Part shown: positions 47,690 to 60,100 of the stretch, one piece after another | Layout: each line of letters starts with the position of its first letter | How positions within the stretch are numbered: the stretch's first letter is position 1 | Assembly (NCBI GenBank): GCA_940671915.1 | Contig: CALNVZ010000174.1 | Location: 19,051,022 to 19,115,021, forward strand | DNA from: Paracentrotus lividus | Taxonomy: Eukaryota > Echinodermata > Echinoidea > Camarodonta > Echinidae | Reading direction: 5' to 3' | DNA length: 64,000 nucleotides | Program-made: the position numbers and the translations under genes | Notes under the pieces: generated by a model | What the model was told of the DNA's origin: nothing | Seen by the model: only the letters and a program-made list of their open reading frames with translations | Database searches by the model: none

Positions 47690-50600
47690 TCACCCCGGGG
47701 GGCCCGACGTGAATTTGGCGCCCCTGTGTACTTTTCAAAATATGGTGCCCCCCCCCCGCCATGCAAACATAGGCCTACGCGCTTAAATGTATGTTGAAGG
47801 ATTTTGAATAATAATTTTTTTTTTTATTTTTTTTTTTAATTTATTTATTTTTTTAAACACTTGCCAATGGTGAGTTCATGGAAAAGATTTTTTTAGGTAT
47901 ATGAGGTATTACCGCTATAGATGAAAATACGAATATTTCTCAAAATATCGTCTGAGCGTCTTTTGACAGCGCGGATCCTAGGATTTTTTGCATACCACCT
48001 CCTTAACTTACCGATCAGGAATAGTACAAAGAATTACAAGTCATTTTAGGTTGGTATAATTCTTATTGTTTAGGCCTTCATGAGAATATCAATGAAACGG
48101 GAGCTGTAATTTGTCCATCACACAAAACGATTTGAAATAGCAAGCCATATAAAATCAATATCATGTGAAATTTTGTCCAATCAGTATGTGAAAATCAAAC
48201 AAATGTATCTATTGTAAGATGTTTTGGTGTTCACGCAGAATCCTCATAATCTGTTTATCAAGAAAGGGAAAACAAATATGAACGAGCGTGAATCGCGAGC
48301 AGAAACTTTGATGTATCGGGAAATGATCTCTGAAACGGATGACAGTTTTTGGCATTCGCTTCAGGAACACAATGTTAATACTTCTTTGGAAAATGAAGCG
48401 AGCGGCGAAGGCGTCGAGTCGAAATATTTTGCTCTATGTAATAGAGACTTGAAAGTCTGGATCAATTTGGCCTCCCATACTTAGACCCTGTAGTGGCCCT
48501 AGTAATTTTACAATGATTATGAAAGAGTAGATTGAATATGCTGTGTCTATTCTTATGCTGCTTAAATTATTTTTCTTGCTTTCCCTCCTAGTTTTAAGAT
48601 AATTTGGCGCGCTCCCTTTAAGGTTTTAAAGAGCTCACTTTGGGCGCCAACTAATCATTTTGGCGCCCCCTGAAATGTTAGTTTGAATTGGTGCGGGGTC
48701 ATATCATGTACGATTTAGGTGATTTGATGGCCCGCTAAGGTAAATGCAAATAAATAGGTAAAACGTGTATTCAAATAAAGTTGAAATGTCTTTTGAGTGA
48801 TTAGTATCGTCTATAATGCAAATTATGGTCAGCTGTTTAGGAATAAACACAGGGCGGAGAGCGAATTTTGATGTCTTTGAATAATGGAAAAAACATGTGG
48901 CATTGCATTTTCGTTTACCTTTCAGAGAACACAAATGTAATATTACCAATTGGGAAAATAGATGATGCGAGGCTGCGTAGCGCGAGCCAGAAATTTTGCC
49001 TATATGATATCAGACCAGGAGGTAATTAATAAATTTAGAGACAATATTGTTCAAATACCGGCCAAGTTGTTATGGCCCTTAGTTTCAGGGGTAAATTACG
49101 GCAGCACCTCCCTAACAGTATCAAATAAAAGTTGGAGTTTAAGATAGTATTTGCATTCCCTTAAGGTCTCAGTCAATTTGACGCCCCTACGTTTTAAAGC
49201 GCTCAATTTGGCGCCTGCGCCCCTAAGATTTAGGCTCATATGTTGAAATGAAAAATGATGTAACTGAAAATCAAATAAAATTGATAATGTTTGATGGTTA
49301 GAATCCCATAAGTAAATATTTGGTAAAGAGGGAAAAACACAGGCGAGCCGGCGAAGCATGTGAACGGAAGTTTTGTGTTATTCAAGATGATTAGAAAAAC
49401 AGGATTTTCATGGGCGTTCCTTTCAGGAACAACATGAATGTAATAATTCAATTGGGGGGCAAAAAATGATGCGAGTTCGGCCGAGCCCCTCCCCCCCGGC
49501 GAGCGTAAATATTTGTTATGTCATATACAGACCCCCCGCGGATGTATTGATTTTGAAATTTTGCTCTATCCTCTATAGGAACCGTCCGCATCATTTTTTT
49601 AAAAAACCTATTTGCTTGCCCCCTGTCTTTATAGTTCAGGTAAATTCGGCGCCCCTATGTTTCACGATCACTTGCGCGCCCGCCCCCTAAATAAAAAAAA
49701 AAAAGGTGGGCCGTAAAAAAAAAAAAAAAAAAAAATAAGCTCAATTTTGGCGTCGGGGGGGCCCACTAATTTTAAAATCGATTTGACATCTCCCTTTAAT
49801 TTTTCATTCCGTGTCCGCCCATAAGTATTCAGGTCTCTTGGCGGCCCGGTACGTGTAAGCCTCAATTTGATACGGGCCGCTAAAAATTTATGTTGAACTA
49901 ATTTTGAAATGGCAACCAAAAAAAAAATAAATAAATAAAAAATACTAAATTAAAAAAAAAAAAAAAAATATAATAAATAAAAACATGGTAATCGTGAAAA
50001 CCAGTAAATTTAAATGTTTTGACGGTTAAATGAGATCCCCTAATGAAATTTCTGGTAAAAGAGGAATAAACAAGGCGTGTGTAAATAGGGAAGGAATTCG
50101 AGATGACTTAGAAACAGGTCTGTTTAACCTCGTTCTCGACACAATGTAATAAATCAATGGGAAAGATGATGCGAGCCGCGGGAAGCGCGAGCGAAATAAT
50201 ATTGCTTATGTATATTACAACGCAGGAGGCATGGAATTTTAATTTTCCTATTTCTCAGATAGAAGAAACCATTTTGAAAAGACCACCTTTCTGTTTTTTT
50301 TGTGTGTGGGTTTTTTGGGGGGCGGGGCCCCCTTAGTTTCAGGTAATAGGGAATAAAAAAAAAATATTTAGAAAAAAAAAAAAGGTGGAGCCAACTAAGT
50401 TTAAGATAATTGGGCACCCCTAAGTCTCGGTTCAATTGGGGGTTTCTTTTATGGTGTTGTGTTCAGCCTTTTTCCTCATGTTGTACTCATATTTCTTGTC
50501 TTGTGCGTTTCTTTAATTTAATGATTCGGATTGGTGCACTCTTTTTTCGTTTTCTCCTGGTTTTCTAATCTCTTCAGGTTTAGACTTTCAGCGTGTGCTC

Positions 50601-52680
50601 GCTTTATTTAGTGTCTCAGGGTGTTTTTGGTTTCAATTGTAATGCGTACCGCTTGAATGTTTCTAGATCATTTTTTGCGTCCCTCTACCATTTAATTTGA
50701 TCTATGTTGTTAATAGACTATGAGATATTGATGATTTATGTAGATTTGCCTTTTTTTTTTTTTTTGTTTTGGCCTTCCTTACGTTTAAGATCAGTTTTGG
50801 CGCCCCTCTAGTTTATGTATTGAGGTTTCGATGTTTGGTTCGTCCTCGGCCCCATTAATTTAAATTTATAGTTTGTCGATTTTGTGGCGCCCTGTCCGTA
50901 AGTGTTTAAAGTATCGATTTTGCGCCCCGTCTTTCCTAAATCTATGGGACAGGTCGGAGTTAGATCGCGCCTGTTTAGTTTTATAGTAGATTTTTGGCAC
51001 CTTTTTGTTCTGTTTGTGTTTGCGTTTGTTGTCTTTTTTTTTTCTTTTTTTGTTTCTTGTTTTTTTTTTTTTTGTTTGATTTTTTCTTTTGTTTCTCTTT
51101 TTTTCCTCTTATAAGTTTTTCTTTGTGTTTGTTTCTAATTTCTTGTTGAATTTATTTTGTTTTTTCTTTTGTTGTATTTTTTTTTGGTTTTCTTTTTTTG
51201 GTTATGTTACGTTTGTGCGTCGCTTTTTTTCTCTTCTTTTTTTTTGTTTTTGTTTTTTTTTTGTTTTGTTTTTGTTGTGTACTGTTTTAAGTGTGTTTCG
51301 ATTTTGACGCTCCCCTCTCAAAATGTATAGTTGTCGGATTTAGCGCCCTTAGGTTTAAAAGGTCGATTTGGGGTATTTTGGGCAGCTCTTTTTTTTTTTT
51401 TCTGTTTTTTTGGTTTTTTCTTTTCTCTATTGCTTAAGTTCTGTGGTTTCAATTTTGGGCGCCTCTTGTTTTTTTCTTTGTTTCTGCTCTGTGAATTTTG
51501 TTTTTTTATTCTTACGTTAGCTCATTTTGGCGCCTCTCTAATTTTAAGTTTGATTTGGCGCCCCGCCCTAAATTTAAGGGTCGATTTAGAGTGTTAGAGG
51601 TCGATTTTGGCCTGGTCCCACTATGTGAAAGGTCAATTTTGGCGCCGATATGTTTTAAGGCTCAAAATTTTGGCGGCCCCCCTTTCCTTTTTAGTTTAAG
51701 GTACCATTTGGGGCAGCCCCTACAGTTTTATTGGGCGTTTTTTAGTTTACTTGTCGATATTTGGCGCCCCCCGCCCTTGATTTTTTTTAGGGCGCCCCCC
51801 TTCCCCCTCCCCTTTTCAATTTGGCGCCCTTACGTAGTTTAAGGTCGATTCGGTCGCCCTTAAGGTTTAATATCAATTAGGCACCCCTTCCTCAGCTTCA
51901 GGTCACTTTGTGCGCCCCTCCGGTTTCTATAGTTTCGTCATATTTTAGCGCCCTGTACGTTTATAGCTCAATTTGGGCTTCCGCTCGGTAGTGTTAAATG
52001 TGCGAGTTTGGCAGGCCCCCTAAGATACTGTCGAATTTGGCGCCCACCCTAATACTTTAAGGTCGTTTGGCGCCCCCTCTATAAGGACAGTTTAAGGTCA
52101 ATTTGGCCCCCCTTAGTTTACTGTCGGATTTGGCGCCCCTTAAATTTTAAGGTCGGATCTTGGGCGGCTCCCCTAGAGGTTTAAGGTTGGTCAATTTGGG
52201 CCCCCGCAACCTTATATATTCTTTGTCGATGTTGGCGCCACCCCTCAGTATTTGAATCCCTTATAATTAATCGGTCGGTTATTTGGCGCTCTACACTAAA
52301 GTAGCTTTTTAGGTTATATTTTGGGCCTCCTTGTATGAGTTTTAACTGCTCGTTGTGTGTTTGTGCGCCCCGAGCCTAAATTTAAGGTTAATATGGCCGC
52401 CGCCTTAGTTTACTTGCTTGTCGATTATTGGCGGCCCCTTATTAGGTCGATTTGCGCGCCCTCCTAATTTTTGGTCTTCGGCGCCTTCCTGCTATAGTTG
52501 TACTTGTCGATTTTGGCGCCCCCAAGGGACTTCCCTGTTTGGTCGATTTTGGCGCCCCCTAGATTTAAAAAAGGGGGGTCCCCCTTCGGTTTGGCGCCTA
52601 AATATTAAGGTCAATTTGGGTCCCCTTAGTTAACTGTCGATTTGGCGCCCCTACACCCGCCATTTTTTTCTCAGGGCGCT
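47690..52680. repeat. Higher-order GGCGCC-rich repeat block
   Basis: From 47.7 kb many short phrases of the form TTTGGCGCCCC followed by TTTAAGGTC recur. From about 48.2 to 50.2 kb they sit in longer units with AATAAACA, GATGATGCGAG, a GCGCGAGC core and GAAATT; anchors GATGCGAG lie near 48963, 49467 and 50167. From 51.3 kb the block decays to a 30-50 bp phrase repeated densely with T and C expansions. No gene was recognised inside. Confidence 0.78.
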
Positions 52681-52689
52681 CCCTTCCCC

Positions 52690-52950
52690 TCTCTATTTTC
52701 CCTTCCTCTACCTCTCTCCCTCTCAGTCGTCCTTTTTTTTTTTTTTTTTTTTTGCTTCTTCCTCTTTTTCCCCCCCTTTTTTTTCCCCTTCCTCTTTTCC
52801 CTCCCCCTTTTTTTGTCCCTTTCCTCTTTTTTTTTTTTTCTGCCTTTTTTTCTTCTTTGCTTTTTTTTTTTTTTCTTTCCTTTTCTCTCCTCCTTTTTTC
52901 TTCCTTCCTCTTTATTCGTCCCTCCGCGCCCCCGCCCTGCGCGGCGCCCC
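52690..52950. repeat. Pyrimidine-rich low-complexity tract
   Basis: Almost only C and T on the plus strand. It creates long open frames on both strands that encode Phe/Leu/Pro or Lys/Arg/Glu runs and are not genes. Confidence 0.9.
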
Positions 52951-52979
52951 CCGGTGCCCGTAAAGCCCCCAAGAATATA

Positions 52980-55900
52980 ATCCCGCGCTAGATTACGCAA
53001 AATCTATAGAATGAAGGATTTCAGAAGTTTATTTGGTTGTGTTCTACTATAAAAACAATTACGCTTCGCATGCTTTCTCACAGACATGTCAGATTATGTT
53101 ACTGACAATTTAAATCAGAATATATTTTAAATGCTTGCTTCCGAGTTCATTATAAAAACCATTTGGTAATCTCGTATCTGTGAATAATTAAACGATCATG
53201 GGGCTAAAAATAACTTGTTTTCAAGGGGGGGGGGGGGCGTTTTCAGAAAGTGTGTACGTTGTTCTGACTGTTTTTAGATATCCGACAAAAAACTGGTTAT
53301 AAAAAGAAGCTACTCTGAAATGCTGTGCATCTGATCTTGGCTGAGAGAAAATTTGTTTCCGGGCATAAAAAATGTCCGACAAATCCTTTGATGAAATGCT
53401 CCCCCTAGGGTCCCATTTGATTGAAGACCATTAGAATTCCAGAACCGCCGAGACCGCTGGGTGTTCTTGTGAATTTGAACAGACGACTCCATGATTTGGT
53501 TTCTCTCTGTGGCGTTTTCAGGGTCAAAAAGGGAGGTTTTTTTAAGAAAAAAGCATACGCCTTGTGATAAAGATGATGGTATTGAACTTCAAGAGAGTAA
53601 AACCTGAGATAATGGGCTCAAATAACTCTTTAATTGAGAAATCAAAGTCGTATAGTAGAGTGAAATATTACAAAAAAAAGACAGGCATAAATTTTTTATA
53701 TTTTTTTTAAAATCAAATCAGAAATTCAAATACAAAAAATAGAGACAAAATTAAATTCCTTTTGGACATGAAATACACAACTCTTAAAAAACAGATATCT
53801 TTCTTATAAAAGGATCATATCTAACATGGTTGTGATAGAAATAATTTTGAAAATAGAACTTCTTTTAACTGAAACAGCATTGGCAAGCCAAATGCCTGGT
53901 GATATATCATATATCATTGTAAGGATTCTCTTCAACAGTAGGTCACCAATTCCAAAGCAAAATGTGGACATGGAGCTGAAACTTTTATGTGGTGGTGCAT
54001 TGTGCCCTTTTGGGTATGCAAATTAGGATCTAAATTACCCTGGACAAAGGCTGTCTTTGATTACAATTACAAACGCAATTCATTTAAGATTAAAAATATT
54101 TTGGCAATTCAGTTTTCATTGGTCGCTATATTGGATCCAAACCGCTCAATTTGCACATGATGGATTATGAGTGCTTTTAATACCTCGTTATTCTTATAAT
54201 CTAGGTCAAACTTTTCCGTCAGTTTTTTTTGGCATCAAATTTTATTATCATGGAATTTCTCCTAACAAACTTTTGGGTAATTTTTTTAAATGTTATTTGA
54301 TGGTGTCTGTTTTTGTTTTTCCTTTATTAGTGTCATTTTCTCCTAGTCCCTTTCTCATCTGAGAGTACAGATAACTGATAACAGGGAATCCAGTCAGATG
54401 TCACTCTATTGTCCTTATACTACTTCTACTCCGGTAAACCCGGACAAGATGGGATTCAAGTTTATAGTCATAATTAACCTCCAACAAAAACGCGCTACAT
54501 GTTTCCTTTTATGGGAAGGAATCGGCAATTATACCTATGAACATAGCAAAAGAAATTCCACAATCAATTGAACCAAAATTGTGATGTCAGTTTAATTTAA
54601 AGTTTCCGAGAGTTCAGAAAGCCAAAATGGTTTTCTGCTCAAAATATTGGATGTCCGACATTTTTGCGGTCATTTTTCACTACTCCGTAACCCCGCTGTT
54701 TATTTGAATATTTCATATTATATCATTAATTATAGTGGGATCATCATAATAATATGTCATAATTGTGAAAAGTTGGGTGACTGTACAACTATTTTCATTG
54801 AACTAATTCTTTGTAAATAAAGACTTAATGTTATGGATATGAATTTGTTTGGAAAGAATGGCTAATATTTCTTTCTGAAATGTCACTTTTTTGTCTCTTC
54901 TTGACTACCGTTCCTTTGGAAAGCTTGCCCATTATTAATTCCAACGCAACTTATACTCCTTCGTTGATGTTAATGTTGTACATCAATAGCACAATGATCA
55001 TGTATTTATCATATTGGGCCATATGGACATGGGATAAAAATTATACTTGTTTGTAATGCAACTATCCTGACAGAAGATGATATAATCTTTATACTTACAT
55101 TAATTTTTATCATAACGAAATCTTAAATATCATAACTATAATAAAGATATATATTAGGCTGCTATGAGAATGATAAAACTAAGATGATTTTTTTGACAAT
55201 GCCCAAGTTTCACTAACAACATGTAGAACTATACACTTGCCACCAAATTTCAGTTATAACTTGATTCTCATCAGTGTCTACAAGAAGATTCTGATGGATT
55301 CATTTTAATAGAGTAAAGTAAAACTTCTGATGGCCCACAAAATTAGAAACCATCAGAAACCCAGAGAAATCCGTTGTTGGTCTTCTTTTGGACCTGATTG
55401 GAATTCCGACCTTGGTAAATTTGTAACTCTCATGATATGGAAATAAGGTATTAGGCAAAAAAAAAAGGCAATTTCAAACCCTTTAGCTTAGGGAGTACCA
55501 GTATAGGTATATACTGTACAAGTCTTGATAATAATGATCAACTTGTATCACATGAATACAACATTTCCAATCTCAAACATACTACTACATCATTTTGAAT
55601 AATAACAGAGACATACAAGAAATCATGAGTTGAGAACTAACTTGCAAATGGTTTGACCACATCAATGCACACTTATATGAGGTAATAGATACATGAACAT
55701 AATGGATATATTTTAATATTCTTTAAACTGTAATACAAATTGAATAATTATAATTTGAGTGCAAAGTCATTTTGAACATAATGTAATGACACAAAGACAT
55801 AAAATGTATTATGAATGGGCAAGTTGCATATGTTTTGCCAACATTTATACACACTTGTTTAAGGTAGTTAATTCTTGAACATAAAGAGTTATTCTTTAAA

Positions 55901-57127
55901 TTGAAAAACAAATTGAATAACTCCTAGTTCTTGTAGAGTGTTGAAATATGGCTAATGGTTTAAAAAAAAAGTATTATAATAGATTTGCAAAACTTGTTTA
56001 TCATATTTTATGTGATTACGATCCGTGCAATCAAAATGCAGCTAATTCATATAATGAATTATTATCATTAACAAAATTGTTTATTATTCCTTATGATAGA
56101 ATTACAGAATTAACACTTTTGCATATACAATTAATATTTGAAATCTATAAATATTTGGTGAAAAAGATGGATGGATAATACATTCAAGATCTGTAAATTT
56201 TACCTAAAATGTAAACAAACAGGATAAACAAGAATTTCTATGAAAATATCATAAACAATATCTACATAATGTATATTGAAACTATATACTGCACACTAAT
56301 ATATTGAACATGTTTGCACAATGATCATGACCATGTTGGCCAACAATCAAAGACATAAACACATTGTTGTGGAGTTTGTCAACCAAGGCAGACCCAAAGT
56401 GGCAATTCTTAAACCTATTCCAGTTTTGGTATAGTTTTTCATCCAATTTTTGCAAGTAACATGGATAAATAACAAGATGTTAATATTTTTATTTTCCTTT
56501 TCTTGTACAATATTAAATGAATAAGAGATAAAAAAATAACGTCTTTCCTTTCCCCACAAGCTATGAGCAGAAATTTTTCTTCGTGACAACCCCATGTAAT
56601 AATAATATTAGATAACATCTATATAATGCATAATACAACATATTCGGTGACACAACATGTGCTCCTGCGATGTTAAAATATCTCATAGAGAAGTACCCCA
56701 TGATAGAGGTCTCTTAAATATTACATGCGAGATTAATCAAAAGTGTTTTGGTAAGAGAACAATATGTACAGCGATGATATTGAGTCTAAGGTATAAGATA
56801 TGGTAGCAGAGTAGAGGCATCAGGGTGGTATTTCACAAAGTCGTTACAAACAACTTTACGAACGACTGGAGCATATTCTTGGGTGCTATACTAATTACAT
56901 GCTTTATAATTAAGCGCAAGAACTGATCACCAGTCGTTCGAAAAGTCATTCATAACTTAAGAACGACTTGGTGAAACAGGGCCCTGGTCTCCGAGGTACT
57001 GAGGTTGAAAGGGACAATCAAGATCTTGGAGATGGATGAACAATGGATGTGATTGATTTACGATAAAAAAGTAGAAAATCCAAGATGATCCTCTATGAAA
57101 TAGATCCGTAGGTAGATCAACAGTCTT
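52980..57127. other. AT-rich intergenic stretch ending at the two-pore channel 3' UTR
   Basis: No exon was supported. A G run lies at about 53225-53237. An inverted-repeat MITE of the ACCAAGTCGTT family lies at 56822-56985. The last few hundred bases before 57128 are likely 3' UTR of the channel gene. A 76-codon AT-rich frame at 55948-56178 resembles nothing recognised. Confidence 0.5.
56822..56985. repeat. Inverted-repeat MITE, ACCAAGTCGTTC family, second clear copy
   Basis: GTATTTCACAAAGTCGTTAC and GAACGACTTGGTGAAACAGG are complementary ends; internal CGAACGACTGG words also pair. Confidence 0.62.
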
Positions 57128-60100
57128 CTATGCTACATTATCTAGTGACATTGGGAAGGGCCTGATATCAGCTTCTGGTAAGTCATCGACATCATCGACC
57201 TCTGGACCGATGTCCTCATCGTCCAGTTCACCCTCGAACATGTTTTGTAGAGTAACTTGCATTGCCTTGCGACCTACACAGAGAACACACTTTAAGTTAT
57301 GCTGACTTAAATTAATCTTATATATCATTTATCATCAAATTAAATCACTTGCTTGACTGTAATTGCATTATAAGTATTAGATACAGTCAACTAACAATAC
57401 AGGACCAAGCCAATTCCCTCGTTATAATGAAAACTTATACTGAACATAGACTTCTGTGGACATGTTTAAAATTGGTCCCTGGTAATCACCTTCCAATGGA
57501 ATTTTGTTATACCTGTGTTTGTTATATTGGGAGTTCCTTGAAGTACATTTCAGTTGCATCAAATTCGCTTAAACTAATTATATGCTTTATTCTACATCCA
57601 ATATCTAGTGATATCTTTTATATCATGAACCAGCGGCGTAAATCCGTGTCGAGGAGGGGGGGGGGGATGAGCGAAATTTTAATTTGCCAAACTTGTTCGC
57701 GATCCTTGGTTTGACATAACCAAGCACCTAGTGACAAACAACAAGGAGCCTTTTTTTAATACCCATTAAGTAGCAGAGGCGGCGGGAAACGGATTTGAGA
57801 GGGAGGGGGTGCGAATAGAATTTGTTTTTGAATATAGGGCCACTATGCTTTTAGCTTAATGCCTGCATGGATTAGCTGTTCATTTTTAGGTAATGGGAAC
57901 AACTAAAATGCGAGCGGCTGAAGCGCGGATGCCGCGAATTTTTAAAGGCTAAAAATTTGAAGATATCTTGTGGCATTATAATTCCTATTTAGTATCATCT
58001 GATAGCGGCGAAGCGGCGAGCCAAAAATTGTAAAGCTGAAAATATTGATATGTTTTTTTGCATGTTAAAGGGTCCTATATAGTATCATAGTGAGTGCGAA
58101 AAAAAAACACAATATAATAGGGTGACGGATACAGATTTGGAAGTGAGGGCCTTTTTTTTTTTAAAAGGAGGGAAGGACACTTTAAAAAGATATGATGAGA
58201 AGGCAATAGAAACTAAAGAAGAAATGTATTCGTGGAGGGAGAGGGTAAAAGAAGAAAATTTGTCTTTGAATGTATGCTTACAAATGACTGCCTTGATTCC
58301 TGTGCGAGCGCGAAGCGTGAGCCGAAATTATTAAGCTAAAAATTGGAGATATTTTTTGAGCAGTATAGATCCTATTTAGTATCAGCGAGAGCGAAGAGTG
58401 AGCCGAAAATTTAGTATCCATTTAGAAGATTTTTTTTACATGCGTTGTTAAATAACAGCGATAGAAAACAAATCCACAATCTTTGCTCAGAAAATTATGT
58501 GGGCTGCAGGCCCCTATAGCCCTCCACCAACCTAGCCCGCACACAACTACATTAATGCTTTTGATTGTCAACAACATCCTTTCGTAAGGTTTGTCCCCAG
58601 ACGTAGACAAGGGCATTGAATCCAACCTTTTTGTACTAAGGTTACAGTTTGTTACTTAGTGCGAGGTCGCATAGCGACCGAGCAGGAAAATTTTTGGGTT
58701 TTTGGAATAAAAAAGAGGCATTTTAAAGTATTGAAAGCGCTATTTTAACCAATAACACAATTATCCAGTATATTTTTTTTTTTCATTTCTTTCTTGAAAA
58801 CTGGGGGGGGGGGGGNNNNNNNNNNNNNNNNNNNNNNNNNNNNNNNNNNNNNNNNNNNNNNNNNNNNNNNNNNNNNNNNCCCCCAGGATTTACGCCCGTG
58901 TCATGAACTGACTTATAGAGTTATTGAAATAACAACTTTACATCTGCTTTCATAATTGTTCAAATGTATCTGTCTTCATTCTTTCTTGGGTAAAAATATC
59001 AAGGTTAGAGGGCATGAGCATCATCTGATACTTGTCATATTGACTGCTTTCAAAATGGTAAACATTAAGCTCAAACTAAATGTATATTTCCCAAATGTAA
59101 ATATTGATAAAACACAGGAAGACTTACGTTTGCCCAGCCTAAACTTGAGATTATCATCAGGGTTGTCAGGGAATTGCTGTTCCATCTCTTTCACAAGCTC
59201 CTTGCGATCTGGCTTCTTTCTCGTTCGGTTAGCCTCCTCCAAGTCATTTCTACAAATAATTATAATACATTCAGTCTCATAAACCAATTATGGTAATCGC
59301 AATGAATGGTGGGATGATTTCTAATACATTTGATGATTGTGCATGGATGGACACTGCATATTTAAACTAGAATTACATCCCACTATGCCTTACAATCAAA
59401 ATAATATATTATTGTTTGGTATATATTCATTCATTAATGCAAGTTGATAAGTCCACTATCATTATCGTGATAAGATAAGGTATTCTGGACCAAGCCAATT
59501 ACCTCGTCACAATGAAATTTTGTCACACTAAACAGTTAACACATTGGGTTGCCCAAATTGGGACCTCACTAGAATTACCTTGTTATAATGGACTCTAGTT
59601 TCAACTCATTATAACAAAGTGGACTGTACAACCATATGAAAAATATTTGATACGATAAGATCAATAAATGCATTTTAAAGTTGAAATGTATTTTTCTATA
59701 AAATGAAAGCCTAGATGTAGTAAATAAATAACTTTAAAGTGAATGATGCATCAAAATTACAGAATAAGAAATGTGACTTGTAGACTAATTAATTGACTAG
59801 AAAGTATGTTTTACTAGTATACTAGAAAAAAATGAGCACATCCAAACAATATACAAGTCCCTGGTAAGGAATTTACAAATTATAAGTATAGGATACGGTT
59901 AATTAAAAAAGAAATCTTAGTTTCAGGGTTGGCTTTCCCAACTTGGCCAAGTGATAAAAATCACAGATGAAATTTTGTAAAGATACACATTTACAGATAT
60001 ACATTTGAGTGCACAAGGGAGGTGATTGACAAAGAGTTAAGAAGACTTACAGTCACACTGAAAGTCTGAGTTGCATGAAGCAAATTTACGCATAACCTCA

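Noticed and set aside
48224..48484. An 86-codon open frame in the repeat block
   Set aside because: It lies within a repeated unit whose other copies are interrupted, so the open frame is fortuitous.
52598..53000. Open frames rich in Lys/Arg or Phe/Leu/Pro
   Set aside because: They arise from the pyrimidine-rich low-complexity tract.
55948..56178. A 76-codon open frame starting MANGLKKKYY
   Set aside because: It is AT-rich, isolated, without recognisable family or splice context. It is likely chance, although an expressed small gene cannot be excluded.
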